A stretch of DNA of 51,900 nt from Calcarisporiella thermophila CBS 279.70 (taxonomy: Eukaryota > Calcarisporiellomycota). Positions 1-13,472 of this stretch are shown piece after piece. The position numbers and the translations under genes were made by a program. Numbering within the stretch: the stretch's first letter is position 1; every line of letters starts with the position of its first letter. Location of the stretch: positions 154,608 through 206,507 of the forward strand of contig NW_027192200.1 in assembly GCF_041956535.1 (NCBI RefSeq). Direction: 5' to 3'. The notes under the pieces were generated by a model. The model did no database searches. It worked only from the letters and a program-made list of their open reading frames with translations, and was not told the origin of the DNA.

Positions 1-57
1 AATGGTTTCCCCCCAAACTACTCTATCACTTTTTTTTTAATTGATGAACCCCCCTTT

Positions 58-253
58 GGGGTGCTTGGCGTCACCTGGAGGTAGTGCGATACCAGGGACA
101 CCGGTGGGCGCGAGGATGGCAAGCCAGAGCCTCGCAACCCGCTGGCCAAAAATCAGTTTGATATCATAGAGCTGGGCTGTGCCCAGCGGAACAGATATCA
201 AGCTGTTCAGAACAGATACTACACTTGATCTTAGCCAATAGGCCTGAGAGGAT
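58..253 (-). ncRNA. U2: U2 spliceosomal snRNA, copy 1
   Basis: Core spliceosomal RNA that pairs with the intron branch site. Read on the minus strand the 5' region carries the universal U2 stretch around GGCUAAGAUCAAGUGUAG, including the branch-site pairing element GUAGUA at 217-222. An Sm-type site, AUUUUUGG, lies at 146-153, followed by GC-rich stem-loops III and IV. The 3' end closes with a CCCC/GGGG hairpin near 49-61 whose loop differs from copy 2. The 196 nt are identical to 31063-31258. The 5' end is placed by alignment of the two copies and by TATA spacing, so it may be off by a few bases. A long open frame over this RNA is a chance shadow. Confidence 0.95.
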
Positions 254-285
254 GTGGAACTAATTCTTGCCAACTTACGGGCATC

Positions 286-330
286 TTTTATACGAAGCAA
301 TTTCACATTAGGTTAGGTTACCATTATGGG
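286..330 (-). promoter_or_regulatory. U2 copy 1 promoter: TATA box and upstream element
   Basis: In the direction of transcription a 24-nt element beginning CCCATA and ending TAACCTAACCTAAT (307-330) lies about 54 nt upstream of the U2 5' end. A TATAAAA box (286-292) lies at about -33 to -39. Copy 2 has the same two blocks at the same spacing (22 of 24 matches in the upstream block), while the DNA between and beyond them has diverged. This is the pattern expected of an snRNA proximal element plus TATA. Function is inferred from conservation and spacing only. Confidence 0.7.
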
Positions 331-483
331 TCCAGGGTTTTTTATGGATTTTTATGAATATAGTTAGGTCGCCTTTTATGAATATTGACATTACTAGGAC
401 CTCTGAAATTCTTCGTGTTTCCATCATATAGATTTACGGAAATCTAGTCGGTGTATTTATTTTTTCTTAGTTTATGCACAATA

Positions 484-2360
484 ATGCCCACTGCCTCGAT
501 CCCAACCATCCCTTTACGTCCAGATCGGTCTCTTCTCAATCCTAATTTTGACGGATACCGATTACGCCCTTTTCCGGACAACCTCGTTATACGAAATTCA
601 CTTCCTACGCCATTACAAGTTCCCCGCCTCTCTTCCGCTGCCAGACTTTCATACCGTCAGCTTCATAGCCGTGTTCACTTTAATCATTTGTCAAATGGAG
701 CTTTCGAAAGAAAATCCTATTATGTGGATAGTACGAATAATGTGATATGTGTGGAATTCAACGAAGTAATTAACAATACTCCTATTTTAATCTAAACCAT
801 ACGAAATTGATGTATCTCTTATTTTGTTTTTTATAGGAGAGTAAATTATTCAAGTTTCATAAAATTTTTACTCTAAGCGATCCCGAATTGCCACCTGAAC
901 AACGCGAATATCCTTGTATCAAAGCACTGGACCGCGAAACAATCTTAGTTTCCGATGGATGCGGAACGATACACCTAGTTCGGATTGCGAGTGATGAACC
1001 AGCTACTGATAGTTTGCTTGGTAGCTGTATTTACACATCTAGCATGCCTCGTCCATGTATGCTCCTGGATGCAAAAAGAGCGAATGACCGTATATTGTGC
1101 CTTGTATGCTACATAGTTGCCACTGAGGACTTGACAAAAGAAGAAGAGGCAGAGGAACATGAACAGGAATTGAATAAGACCAAAGCTTACGCAAGCTTGG
1201 ATGTGCACCGCCCCCATTTCAATGTTGCTTTGGTCGAGATCCCTACTATGGCTGATGGCTCTTTAATGGAATTGCGAGAATTACATTTGCTCCGTGGAAT
1301 AGATATCCCTCTATATGCAGCAATTGCTCCTAGTGGATCAGGTTATATGATTGGTGCCGAGGGTGAATTCAAACTGCATGACCTTTTCCACGAGAAACAG
1401 AAGCAAGAGAAGAGTGCGGAATCAACAATAATTTATTCTTGGAACCAAACAACATCCGATCTAACAGTATCCATTCGCCTGCCTCCTGGCACTCCAACTT
1501 CAGCTATCCAATGTGTTATTGAGCGCAATCACATCCGTGTTCATGTTCCTCAGCTGGAATTTGATTCGCAGCTATATGATCTTATCAATCCTGATGGATC
1601 TCTTTGGACTTATGAGCGGAATGAGCTCTCACTTCATCTACAGAAGCACCACACCGGTAACCGCTGGCCGCACCTACTTGCACATGACGATGGTGTGTTA
1701 GAGCAATTAGATCCCAGTGAAGTGGTTGAAATAAGCGAATCTCTTGAGAAATTTACATCTGGGTTTGGAAACAGCGTATTAGGAGAAGAGATAGATGACG
1801 AACTGGATACTGGACGTGTGGGCGAAGACATAACATTTGCCTGGTACGATAACAGCGGAAAATGTAGTGCTACTATCAAGCCGCAGAATCATAACTGGTT
1901 GTGCACGTCATTTACCAATTATTCTTACCCTGACTGGCTTCCCTCGATATGTTTGCGATCAGATGTCGATGGCCTCATATACACATTTTCTCCTGCTCAG
2001 TCTACTAGCTCTTCCATTTCTTCCTCCTCTTTCGAAATGCAACCTCTCCCGTTCAACATTCATCACACAGCCACTTTTGATGCACTTGCTTTTATACAAA
2101 GCTCTAAGCGTGAGAAACGATTTATGCATCATGATACTCAGGGAAAGTTAGCAATGATCATTGAAGGCACCCATAATGCATATATCTACTGGGGACGCAA
2201 GGAAGATCAACGGCCGCAATGGCTGCCTCAAAGTATTATCGACCTCACGTATGGTGTGTGTGATGTCCTTGGAGTGCAGATGGTTGCTGAAGGATGGGTC
2301 GTCGTACTCACAGAACTCGAAGCGATTGCTATAAAAGTAAATGAGCCGCCAAGTGAATAG
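484..2360 (+). CDS. NUDCD1: NudC domain-containing protein 1 (NUDCD1-like)
   Basis: Two exons, 484-765 and 837-2360, joined in phase 0 across a 71-nt intron (GTAATT..TATAG); about 602 aa. The N-terminus has LLNPNFDGY, the usual NUDCD1 opening, followed by a beta-propeller-like region and then a p23/CS domain near the middle (YSWNQTTSDLTVSIRLP through GNRWPHLL). The C-terminal part keeps CLRSDVDGLIYTF and IQSSKREKRF, which match vertebrate NUDCD1. The family acts as an Hsp90/dynein-linked co-chaperone for WD40 proteins; that role is transferred from the family. An in-frame ATG at 451 would add a hydrophobic leader that fits poorly, so 484 is preferred. AATAAA at 2436-2441 is a possible poly(A) signal. 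Confidence 0.9.
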
Positions 2361-3154
2361 CTACTCTTTCGTATATTTTATTTTTCATCTTGACTCCAAC
2401 ATGTAATCATATTCAAAAAAAAATGGGCAACCATAAATAAAATGCATTGTATAGGATTGGCATGCTATTTTCCTAGTGTTATCATTCTGAAGAGACACGA
2501 CTTGCCTCTATCTCAAGAGAAACAGAAATATCATAACCGCATCCAAAAGTACTATTAGCCGAATCAATATGTGCAAACATGTCTACAAATCATGCAGCAC
2601 GCTGTAATTACTATAAGCGTGAAACTTAATCGCCTCATAATTTTTTCCAGACTTTAAAGCGGAAAAGCGAAATTATCACGCTCTTTACAATGAGAACTCG
2701 GCCTTTTTTAAAACCCCAATCGATCTTATTATTAAATTACTACTGGAAATGTGCTGAGATAACTTAATTAGCCTACAAATTAATAAAATTTTCTACTTAA
2801 CCTCAGCACAGCTTTCTCCAAAGCCGAATATTTATCCTGTATTTTATATCTCATGGTAGACTGGATACATTAATTTTCATTACCTACGTATTGTCGTTAG
2901 CTCTCCTATGTGCAGTACTTGAGAGATGCAATATTTCATAATAATGAATTTTAGAATAAGATTCTTTGAAAATGGCTCGTTGGTAGTGATCATCATCGAT
3001 TTAATAACTAGCCAAATCGGTTCGGAGAATATCCGCTCGAAGAAATCGTAAAATTTATAACCTAACCTCAATACCATTCCAAATGCATATTAATTTGAAA
3101 TGTTGATCATCGTTATTAATCAGGTTTTCCAGTTAGTGCGAACTCTGAAAAGAA
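2361..3154. other. Intergenic, NUDCD1 to KEX1
   Basis: AT-rich spacer with no gene-like frame. TAACCTAACCT at 3058-3068 repeats the core of the U2 upstream element in the same orientation as KEX1, about 87 nt before its start codon, but lacks the CCCATA half. It may be chance or a KEX1 promoter site. Confidence 0.5.
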
Positions 3155-5611
3155 ATGAGATCTAACATGCTGTATTTATGTGCATGGTGGATCGCCACGC
3201 TCTTGCTATCCGCGGGCAGAGTCATAGGTAATTGTTCTTTAACATCGGTTACCTAAAAGCACCCTTTTCATTTCCACCGAATGGTTCCATTCGTCCTTAT
3301 AAACTCAGGATAATTAACTCCATTTTATAAAATGATAACTTTGTAAATAAATAGGAGGTGAAGCGAGCAGCGACTATTTGGTGCGCAATCTACCTGGACT
3401 ACCACAACATACTAAACTGACACAGTATGCAGGGTACTTATTATATTCCATGATTTTGATGTTAAACTTGTTCTAAAGCTAATAACCAATTTTTATACCT
3501 GCATCTCATGAAGTCATGTAGAGATAAATTCAAAAACAAATTCAAATATTTTTTTCTGGCTCTTTGAAAGACTCATCAAAACGGAAAAAGACAAGCTAGT
3601 GAGTCTCATTCAAACGGTGATAAACTATGCAAATTTATCTAACGATGCCACTTGCTTTCTCTAGGTTATATGGCTAAACGGAGGTAGGAAAATAAGGAGA
3701 TAATTTTTGGAGTGTACAGTTAAAATCTATATCCTTCTCTATTGTATTTTTATTAGGCCCCGGCTGGTGTGTTTGCTTAATACTATCTTGATATTCTAAC
3801 CTAGTGCTAACTGTTTTCTTTATTCTTTATTCATTCAAATAGCTCAAGGTAAATGATTATTGAACTATCACCGCTTAATGGCAGTTTTCTTATTCTCTAA
3901 AAACATCTTTTCAATACAGTGAGGACGGAGTATTTTTAGAAAATGGTCCTTTTCGTATTAAGCCCGATCTTACACTTGCAATAAACAGCGGCGCCTGGAA
4001 TAAATATGCCACAGTCCTTTTTGGTAACATTAACATTATCTACAGTTTAGGGGTGGTAGATTTTCTGACGAGAACACTTTTTCCTAGTCGATCAACCTCC
4101 CGGTACAGGTCTAAGTTACGCTGATACAAACCACTATGCAAAGAGCATTGATGAGGTGAATAAGTTTGGACCTGGATTTTCGCCCAAATATCAACAATAT
4201 ATTTCCAATAGGTCGTAGACAAATTTATGGTCTTCCTTGACAAGTTCTTTGATATGTTCCCGAAATATAAAAAAAGCGAGGTAATATACATCAGATTAAC
4301 TTTGAGTTCGGCTCATATTAACTGCTCCCACTTGATCCAGCTTTATATCACAGGGGAGAGTTATGCTGGAATTTATATCCCTTATTTCACCACGGAAATT
4401 CTGAAGCGCAATAAATACAATCTTCAAGCGATTGCTATAGGAAATCCCTGGATGGATCCTTGGCATCAGGTTGGTTTATAATATATGTTCTCGGAGGAGT
4501 TGAGAGTTACAACTTATCCTCGTACTATATAGTATCAAGCTTATTACACGTTCAGCGTCGATAAAGGGCTTTTGAAAGGAGAAGCTAAGGTTTTATAGCT
4601 CCGCATTTGACTAACACATCTATTTCTCTAACTCTGGATGATTGCCATTGTTATTTAAGAACGAGGTGAAAAAAATCCTAGATGCTTGCATGGAAAAACA
4701 GCAAAAGGAAGGCATAAAGATCCATACAGATTCGTGCGAGGAAATTCTCCACAAAATCTTAAATTATTCGATCATTGAGTAGGCTATTTTATATCCTTTG
4801 GTTTTTATTTTCATCCTCTTACAACCAATTCCATTCGTTTAAGGGAAGGAAATCAAAAGACGTGCATAAATGAATACGATATCCGCGGAAGGGACACATA
4901 TCCAAGTTGCGGCATGAACTGGCCATTTGAATTGGCTAACATTACAAAATATTTGCAGCGGCCGGATGTTCTTGAGGCAGTCCATGCGACCGGAAAGACC
5001 GCAGGATGGGTCGAGTGTGCGAAACTTGTAAGCAAGAACTTGAAAGATGATGGGTCGTCTCCTTCAGTGACACTCCTCTCGAACATCTTGAAGCATATTC
5101 CAGTGATGATCTATAGGTAAATACCTATAGAAACAAGGCCTTTTGATTTTTTTAGTTTGATGGCTTAATGGCTGAAATATATTGTAGCGGAGACCAAGAT
5201 CTTATCTGCAATCACTATGGCACAGACTATATGATAGCCAATCTTACGTGGAATGGTGGTGTAGGGATGGATTCGCAACCCAGCCCATGGTACATAAATG
5301 GCAAGAAGGCTGGCACTATCCAAACCTCGAGGAATTTGACCTATGCTATCGTGTATGATGCATCGCATATGGTTCCGTATGATAAGCCAGATGAAATGCT
5401 TGACCTTATTAACCAATTCATGGGAATACGAGCCGGAGCTAAAGTAATGACAGAGCGGTTAATGGAGAGAAGAAGATGGGAAGAGCAATACGACACAGTG
5501 TCTCTGCTCATAATAGCGGGAAGCATAAGCGCGGTGGTAATAATGTTATGGTTTTTAAAGGCAAAGAAAAGGGTAAATCAATACAAAACGGCTTATGAAA
5601 CTGAGTGGTAA
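3155..5611 (+). CDS. KEX1: KEX1-type serine carboxypeptidase (pheromone-processing, trans-Golgi)
   Basis: S10-family carboxypeptidase that trims C-terminal Lys/Arg from secretory precursors. Fourteen exons: 3155-3227, 3355-3433, 3514-3598, 3665-3683, 3757-3766, 3843-3848, 3920-4023, 4088-4155, 4212-4280, 4341-4469, 4533-4589, 4660-4778, 4844-5116, 5188-5611; 504 aa. All phases agree. Residues 1-24 form a signal peptide. LVRNLPGLPQHTKLTQYAGH is the family start. WLNGGPGCSS, catalytic Ser in GESYAG, the Asp region GDQDLICN and His in ASHMVP are present. A C-terminal membrane segment and short basic/tyrosine tail fit a trans-Golgi resident protein. Exons 4-6 are 19, 10 and 6 nt and encode the oxyanion-hole motif. 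The donors GTTTTA and GTTGGT are weak, so those two junctions are the least certain. Confidence 0.92.
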
Positions 5612-5976
5612 GGCAGCTGTTTACAAATTAATAATGGGACTGAAGTATACTTCAATCTCATTATTAAACAACATTTTAAAAGCATTAGCTAACCAGTATG
5701 GGTAATTCTGTAGGCTGCATCCGGACATTGAAAAGCCCATCCTCGCCACGAAATAATATTTAATGCCCCGTTTCTTTTTTACCTCTTAACAATCCTGAGA
5801 AACTGTGATTTTTCCAGACATTAGACTTTAATTGGACTTTTAGAAGTGTTTGAACCGTTTAATTACGCAGAATAATAAACATAATTATAAATATACATGA
5901 ATGGGTTGTAAAAGTGTTCGGGGGTTGGGAATGTGTATATGAAGAGTGAAAAGTTTAAACACTTGAAATCAGCAAA
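5612..5976. other. Convergent spacer, KEX1 / CSC1
   Basis: Short 3' flank shared by two convergent genes. It is AT-rich and no gene or RNA is seen. Confidence 0.6.
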
Positions 5977-8900
5977 CTAAGGATTCGTATTGGATCTGCT
6001 CGAACCCAGGTGCCTCGATCTTCGACGATCTGGGTGATGGAAATAGGTGCGCTGTGATTGATATGAAGTGGATGGTGTGCTACCACTTGTTTTTCGTGAC
6101 AGGCTTCGCTCTCTGTCCCATGAGCCACTTCCCAAGAAAGACCCCTCCGACTGATCGCGCTGCTGCCTTTCTTCATCTTCTTCATCACTGTAGTCTTCCT
6201 CTAACTCCTCAACTATCACCTCTTCACCCTCTTCTTCCTCGGCATCCACCCCACAATTTGTAGTTATTACCTCTACCTGATCTGGGTGGCCCCTGTCGAG
6301 AGCATTTCCCGTCTGCTCATCCCTTATCCCATTCATGCTGCCGTCCACCTCACCCTCGCCTTCAATCCTAAGCGGTACCACCAATTTCGCCATTCGAGGT
6401 CCACCAACGAGAGAACTTCCGGCATTCACCGACCCAGAAATCGGCGAATATTCATCCTTGGTAGCTTTTTCGGGAAGCCATAGTGTTGGAAGTATGCCGG
6501 TAAGCGCAGGCTCCGCATACCGTCTCATCCCAGTATTTAGGACGCCGTAATTCAGACTCATGCATGGTTGGCTGAAATTCGTCTTGCGCAAAGGAGTAGC
6601 CTCGTACTCATCCTCATCCAATATGTGGCGCCTTTTCTTCGCAACTTTCTTTTTTCGAGCGCGGTAACTCCCAGGGCTGGACACAATGCTGCTAGACTTC
6701 AGCATCTTCCCCTTGATCGATTTAATGACTTCACTCATTTTCTTGTCAAGGCTTCCTCCAATCGACATGGATGGTAGCGTCTCGTTATACTCCTCCACCG
6801 ACAAATCTTCATAGGTCCGAACCAACTCCAGCGGCAAAAAGTACATATTGACTCGAAACCCCTTGATCACATAATATTGGTATATGAAGGTCAGAAAGAT
6901 GACCGGGATGAGCGCGCCACTGAGCGCGAAGCTTCGCTTGAGAAGGAATAGCCCAAGCATCGTTAGCTGGAAAATCACCAGGCCAACGATGATACGATTG
7001 AAAAGTCTTGGCCAGATTGTGCCTCCCGATTCGTAGGGGTGAAAGAACACTTGAAAAGAGTCGAAAAAAAAACGTTAATATAAAGCACTCTCCAAGTTAA
7101 GATGGTACTATGCTTACAATAGAGTAGTTGGTACTTGTGTACGATGAAGCCGATCCCAAAGTATACCATTCCAAAGAGCAAAATGAGGGGTGAGATGGTT
7201 GAATAGGTCAGTACGATAATGAAAATGAAGAGTGATTGCGGGTAGATCCACCCATAGTTCACAAGCGGTGGTGTATATGACTCAGCATAATCACGAGGGG
7301 TTGAACACAGGAATAGGCGTGTAAAGCCACTCAGAATCATGAGCCCAACTTGGAGTAGCTGCAGAGGGTAGAGTGCAATACCCTGCAAGATCGTATAGTT
7401 GATAAAGAAAACCGACACCAACGGAAGCTTTTTTGCCAAAATTTGCGGGATTTGGGTGGTATCCTTGAGGATATCCTGAAGCGCTTTCCAAGAGAGGGAA
7501 GAAATGGTGAAGACCAGGAACAAATTGAATATGTAGAAGATGAAAAGTCTAGGTTGATCATAGAAATGACGTTAGTTCAGATAAGGATGACCTGATTTTC
7601 AGTAAGTTCCAATTGACTTTCGGACTTACTTGCTAAATGTCGATTCTTCAATTTTGCTCCTAGAACGGATTCCTTGGATCACACTTAACCCTAGTAACAG
7701 TTATACGCATTCAGGCGGAGTTTTTGCTAGTTATGGAGGGATAAATGCCAACTTACCATCAAACATCAACGGCAATATCGCGAAGAAGATAACAACACCG
7801 ATGGTTGGGATAAAACCCATAATTATACTTTGGAGGATAAAATTCAATTCTGCCAATTTTTTGAACCCTGGAATATATTTATCCAGAGTGTCGGGGCTAG
7901 TAAGCGTCGCGATCTAAATGAACAAGGTTAGCTAAGGTTGTCCACCATACGTCCAAATTTTTTCAATTGAAATAAAATGGTATTTACCGCAGACAATGGT
8001 AGAGTGTAGAACAACACTATCAGTATAACAACGACCCAAACTAAGATCCACCTCAACAAGATTTCGCGCCCTTGAATATTGACGTTGGGCCAGTAGATAT
8101 CTCGGGGTTCGGGGGCAAGGCTTGTGCGACACGTGAACGGCTTTGGGTTGTTGAGCGTCTGGGCCACAATCATTGCACTTGACATTTTTTCAAACGTGAC
8201 AAAGCCTACAGAAGTAGTCTCATAGTTGTCTTCCTGACGGCCGCCCTCGACTAGCTGATCATACTTTAGAAATTTTTCGCGATAATAGTTAATCGCATCG
8301 ACCTTATTGCCAAATATATGCCAAAGCCCGTCGCGGATGGTTGGGCGATCGCCTTTCTCGACCAATTGGCTGACCATCAAACCATCCTGTATTGGTGTCG
8401 AGTGTTCTGCAGCCAATCGCTCGTATAAAAGGATCGACTCAGGATTGTAATCCGGTAGTTCACAAGGATTCCCTAGCATCTTAGTGTAAGCCCATTCCAG
8501 CGCTCGCAAGTATTTGGCGCGCTTCTCCACATGCTTCTTCAAAGTATTGACTTTGCGGCACACATGAGCACTTTCGACGTTGCCAGCACCTAGACCCTCA
8601 AAGTACTCGGCGAGTGCACGATCGGATCGAAGCACTAGTGGTATCCCAGTCACCATCACGGTTCGCGCAGGAATTGTCTTAGCATGGCGAATTAAATGTT
8701 TACGTCGCAGTTTGATAACATGCTTGTAATTTCGTAAAATCAAGTAGAACGTTGTGAACGAGAATATATAGGTGAAAAACAAATAGGCGACGAGATAAGG
8801 AGATCCATCGGGGATGTTGGTGATTGACATTTCATCGATGGCGGATTTACCAGATCCGACGATAGTTAATGGAATAAGTACAAAAACACCGAAAAAGCAG

Positions 8901-9419
8901 CACATGGCGAAGAGATAGAAGGCCATCTTATAGAAGGAGAGCAGCTATGCATTATAGAAATAAGCGCATAAGATACGAGGCAAGAATGGCGTGTAGTTTT
9001 AATAGCCTTACCACCACCGCATCCAATCCGACCTTTTCTAATACTGTAGACTCCGAAATTTTAATGAGTGGCCAGACCCATCCAAAGAAGGTGGAAGGCA
9101 GCGGTTTGGGCGCATGATTGCGCATGTTCAGTCGAGGTGCAAACATGGATGGCCATCTATAATAGTGAAAAAGAAAAGGGTTAAGTTAAATACATCGAAT
9201 AAACATACATAATAACCATTGTTACTTTGTGCGTAAAAAACAGAAAATGAGAAAACTGGAGAGACCTACGACGGAGGAGATTGCTAGCTGCGTGTAAATG
9301 GGGCCTTGCCTATGCGCATTATACGTGGGCGATCCGGGCACAGCATCACCGGGGGAATGCGAAGGGGTGCTGTTATCATTACCTGTCTGGCGTGGAAGAA
9401 GGTTAGTAATATCGTCCAT
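5977..9419 (-). CDS. CSC1: CSC1/OSCA/TMEM63-like mechanosensitive cation channel
   Basis: Seven exons on the minus strand: 9419-9226, 9156-9012, 8944-7988, 7913-7757, 7690-7630, 7548-7118, 7049-5977; 1005 aa, all phases consistent. Order: an N-terminal membrane segment and the FFGWVWP..EKVGLDA block, two more membrane segments, a large cytosolic domain (ARTVMVTGIPL, CRKVNTLKK), then the multi-helix channel core (GFIPTIGVVIFFAILPLMF; YESGGTIWPRLFNRIIVGL). The tail of about 300 aa is hydrophilic, with a strongly acidic stretch and Ser-rich end. The family forms osmosensitive, calcium-permeable plasma-membrane channels. Fungi often have several paralogues (CSC1, RSN1, PHM7), so the exact orthologue is not settled. 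Confidence 0.9.
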
Positions 9420-10051
9420 CTCACAAGGACGAGCTGATATATTAAAGGAGTTATTCCCAGATCAAGGCGACAATTTGAAGCTGAAAAAACGATCGTACTA
9501 TATGGAAAAAAGCCCTTTTCTCAGTAGAACTTAAAACGTACGCCAAAGTAATCAGTGATATCACCTTTGCGTTCACAATCGTATTTCGAGAAAATTCCCC
9601 GATTTATCAACTGATTTGACATAGCATCCCTAATGTCACGCATTAGGACTTGAAAACCCTTTGCCGCTGTAGGAGCAGGGTTGTACTTTATCACGCTGTA
9701 GAGCTAACCCTTTCCCCATTAAATCGAAAAGTCCAATAGTAAGCATTTTCATTTGTATATTGATTTCAAACATTTTTGTTAAATGTGCTGCTTTATAAAA
9801 GTCAATCATCGGGTCAGTATTTCTCATATAAATATATGCTTATCACTATATTTATGCCTAGGCATAGTAAGACACACTCATTCTCGAATTCAGTGTTCTC
9901 ATACCTTTATTTCCCGTGTACAAATATCAGACTTACCATAATGTCTATGCGTTAAATATAAATAGGAGAGAAAATAAGAATACTTGCGGTTGAATGAAAA
10001 AAATACAATGAACATGTGAAAAGAAATAAAACTAGCATCGGACAAGATGAC
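9420..10051. other. Spacer between CSC1-like and NRAMP genes
   Basis: 632 nt between two minus-strand genes. It should hold the CSC1 promoter and the NRAMP 3' end. No ORF resembling a gene. Confidence 0.5.
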
Positions 10052-11780
10052 TTAAGCACCGTCGCCCTTTATAGCCTGTACAACCATAAATACATTTAGA
10101 CCGATAATAATCACACTTGCTATCCCTCCCAACACAGTAAGCCATAAAGGATTGGCGAAATTGATAAGATCGCTGGTTTTGGCTTGCTTGTAATTCCCAT
10201 CCTCTTCCGATGGATCTATCACCGTCGACTCAACGGTGCTTTCACAACATTTCGCGTTACCCAAGTCATCGACGTGAGCCTCTTTCTCCTCCACGACTTT
10301 CTCTCCAATTGCATCTTCTGCACCCTCGACGATCGTTATGGCGTTGTGCCTATTGACCCGCACAGTCATAACGCGAGGCATCGCACAGAGAGCGACGAGT
10401 GGCACCATGGCAAAAGGCAATTGAATGCTAAGGGCAACCTGACTGGCAACAAGCAGATCATTCAAACCATCCGAGCCTCGCGCAATTGCCACAATCATAG
10501 CGGGAATGATCGCCAAGGCGCGGGTGACTATTCTCCGTAGCCAAGGCCTGACGGTCATTCCGATAAAGCCAGACATCACCACTTGACCAGCAAGGGTAGC
10601 TGTCAGTGTACTGGATTGACCTGCAATCTAATAGAAGTGCAATTTTGGTGAGAAAATGAGAAGGTCGGCGAAAACTATGCTCAAAGATGGGATCCTTACC
10701 AACAGAGCGAAAGCAAAACAGAATCCTGCTGCCTTGCCCAAAGTAGAAGATAGAAGAGCGTGGGCATCAAAGAGTGATGCAACGCTCTCAGGTGGTTTCC
10801 CACCATAGAAAAATGCGGCGCCTGCAACGATTAAGATGGCAGAGTTGACGAAGAGAGCTACGGTGAGGGCGAGGACAGTATCGATGACAGACATTTTGAT
10901 TGTACTGCGGATAACCCTGGTAAGAGTGTTTGAGTTCGAATGCCCATGGAGGTGCGAGGGATCAGTCGCCTCAGCCTGAACTCGGTTTTTATGAGCACGG
11001 ATTTGCACAAGATGGGAATGCAGATAGAGGTTGTGTGGCATCACCGTTGCTCCGATGATCCCGATAGCAACATATAGCATCGAAGGGTTGGTCACCAGGT
11101 CTTTCGAGGGTAGATAGCCGGCCATGACATCGGCCCCATTTGGTTTTGCATAAACAAGCTGGATGATGAAACAGATGGCAACCGTCGAGACTAGCACCAT
11201 CACGGTCACTTCTAGGATCCTAGCGGCGCGCATTGTGCCCTCACGATAAAAAAGCAGTATGATAAGAACATCCACACCCGTGATAGCAACGCCAATGGGT
11301 AAAGACAACCCTGTTAGCAGATTGAGCGCGATAGCTGAACCGATTACCTCGGCTAAATCAGTAGCAATGATAGCACCTTCAGCAAGCACGTAAAGGCCCC
11401 AGTTGACCCATTTGGGGAAGTAATGACGACAATTTTGTGCCAAATCACGCTCCGTAACAACGCCCATCCGTACTGTGATGGATTGTAACATTACGGCCAC
11501 GATGTTGGCGAGCAGTATAACAAATAAGAGTTTATAGCCAAACTCGGATCCTCCTGCCAAGTCAGTAGCCCAGTTTCCTGGATCCTTACAAGTGAACAGA
11601 AACATCAATTAAAAGATTTCGATCGATAGGGTGATGTCGATGACTTACCAGATATCCAACTGCTATAACATAGCCGGGTCCGACATAAGATAGAAACGTT
11701 CTGAGGCCTCTAAACATTTTGCCCGTGCTCCCCTTCCAATCCATTCCTCGAGCAAAAATATTCCGTGGTGTCAGGGTCAT
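10052..11780 (-). CDS. SMF: NRAMP-family divalent metal (Mn/Fe) transporter
   Basis: Three exons, 11780-11649, 11584-10700, 10627-10052; 530 aa, phase 0 at both junctions. TM1 carries the metal-binding DPGNWATDLAGG, exactly at the exon 1/2 junction (VGYL then DPGN). TM6 has MPHNLYLHSHLVQ, the second metal-binding motif. GQSSTLTATLAGQVVMSGF opens exon 3. The protein should import Mn2+ or Fe2+ by proton symport at the plasma membrane or endosome. A loop before TM11 and the TM10-11 loop are hydrophilic. An upstream in-frame ATG at 11825 would add a hydrophobic 15-residue extension and is less likely. Which of the yeast Smf1/2/3 it matches cannot be told. Confidence 0.93.
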
Positions 11781-12436
11781 AAGAGCCGATAATTGCAGCA
11801 GAATGAATGACAAACAAACAAACAAATCTCAGGTAGTGGGAAAGTGCGGGGAAGAGCGTTGAGGGTTAGTAAGCAAGCGAATAATGCTTTGTTGCTGAAA
11901 GTGCTTTTTTAGCCAACAATATTGACTTCTCTGGCAAGTTAACCCTCGATTCTTCATAAGGCCTCGGGGGTTGCAGCACCCCTTTTCGAACAATGATCGG
12001 TCGTTTTAATTTGGCCAATATGAGTCGAAGAAATTCTTCAGGCAATCGGCATCGTGATAGGTCCAAGTGCTATGAGCTTCTTAAACCAGTTTCGTTCTGT
12101 ATGCCATTTGGATCAATAGGCGGACGTTCTCTTACCTGGCGCACAGATCAGGTAAGACACATGCACCCTGAAACCCTCTGCTAGATGCCGATGCTGTGCC
12201 TCATGTTTTGTCGAGGGCAGCTTGCCAATGTTCAATTCCCGACTCCACTGTGCCTGACTCCTTTCGGCATCATTCAGTCGCTTAGTCTCCATCTTGAAGG
12301 GACGTAAAGAAGGGGAAGGAGAGCTTGTTAGTTAAAAGACCCCGTTCAATAGCACTATTCGTTCCATCTCATAAACCAACGAGTGTCAATCGGAGCCAAA
12401 CGAGACTAGAGCGGACCCCGTGTCATCATCCCAGCC
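11781..12436. promoter_or_regulatory. Divergent promoter region, NRAMP / YPT6
   Basis: About 650 nt between two diverging genes, so both promoters must lie here. The open frame at 11993-12184 ends beside a GTAAGA donor but resembles no protein I know. No clear TATA box or operator was recognised. Confidence 0.4.

Positions 12437-13472
<1,036 letters not shown>

Noticed and set aside
37-306. 89-codon minus-strand open frame at the window start
   Set aside because: It lies over the U2 snRNA and its promoter and encodes nothing protein-like; the same frame recurs at 30997-31206 because the RNA gene is duplicated.
451-483. Upstream in-frame ATG for NUDCD1
   Set aside because: It would add a hydrophobic MYLFFLSLCTI leader to a cytosolic co-chaperone; the ATG at 484 fits the family better.
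10184-10540. 118-codon plus-strand frame over NRAMP exon 3
   Set aside because: Shadow of NRAMP coding sequence.
11993-12184. 63-codon plus-strand frame between NRAMP and YPT6
   Set aside because: No recognisable domain and no partner exon. The GTAAGA near its end is not enough support.
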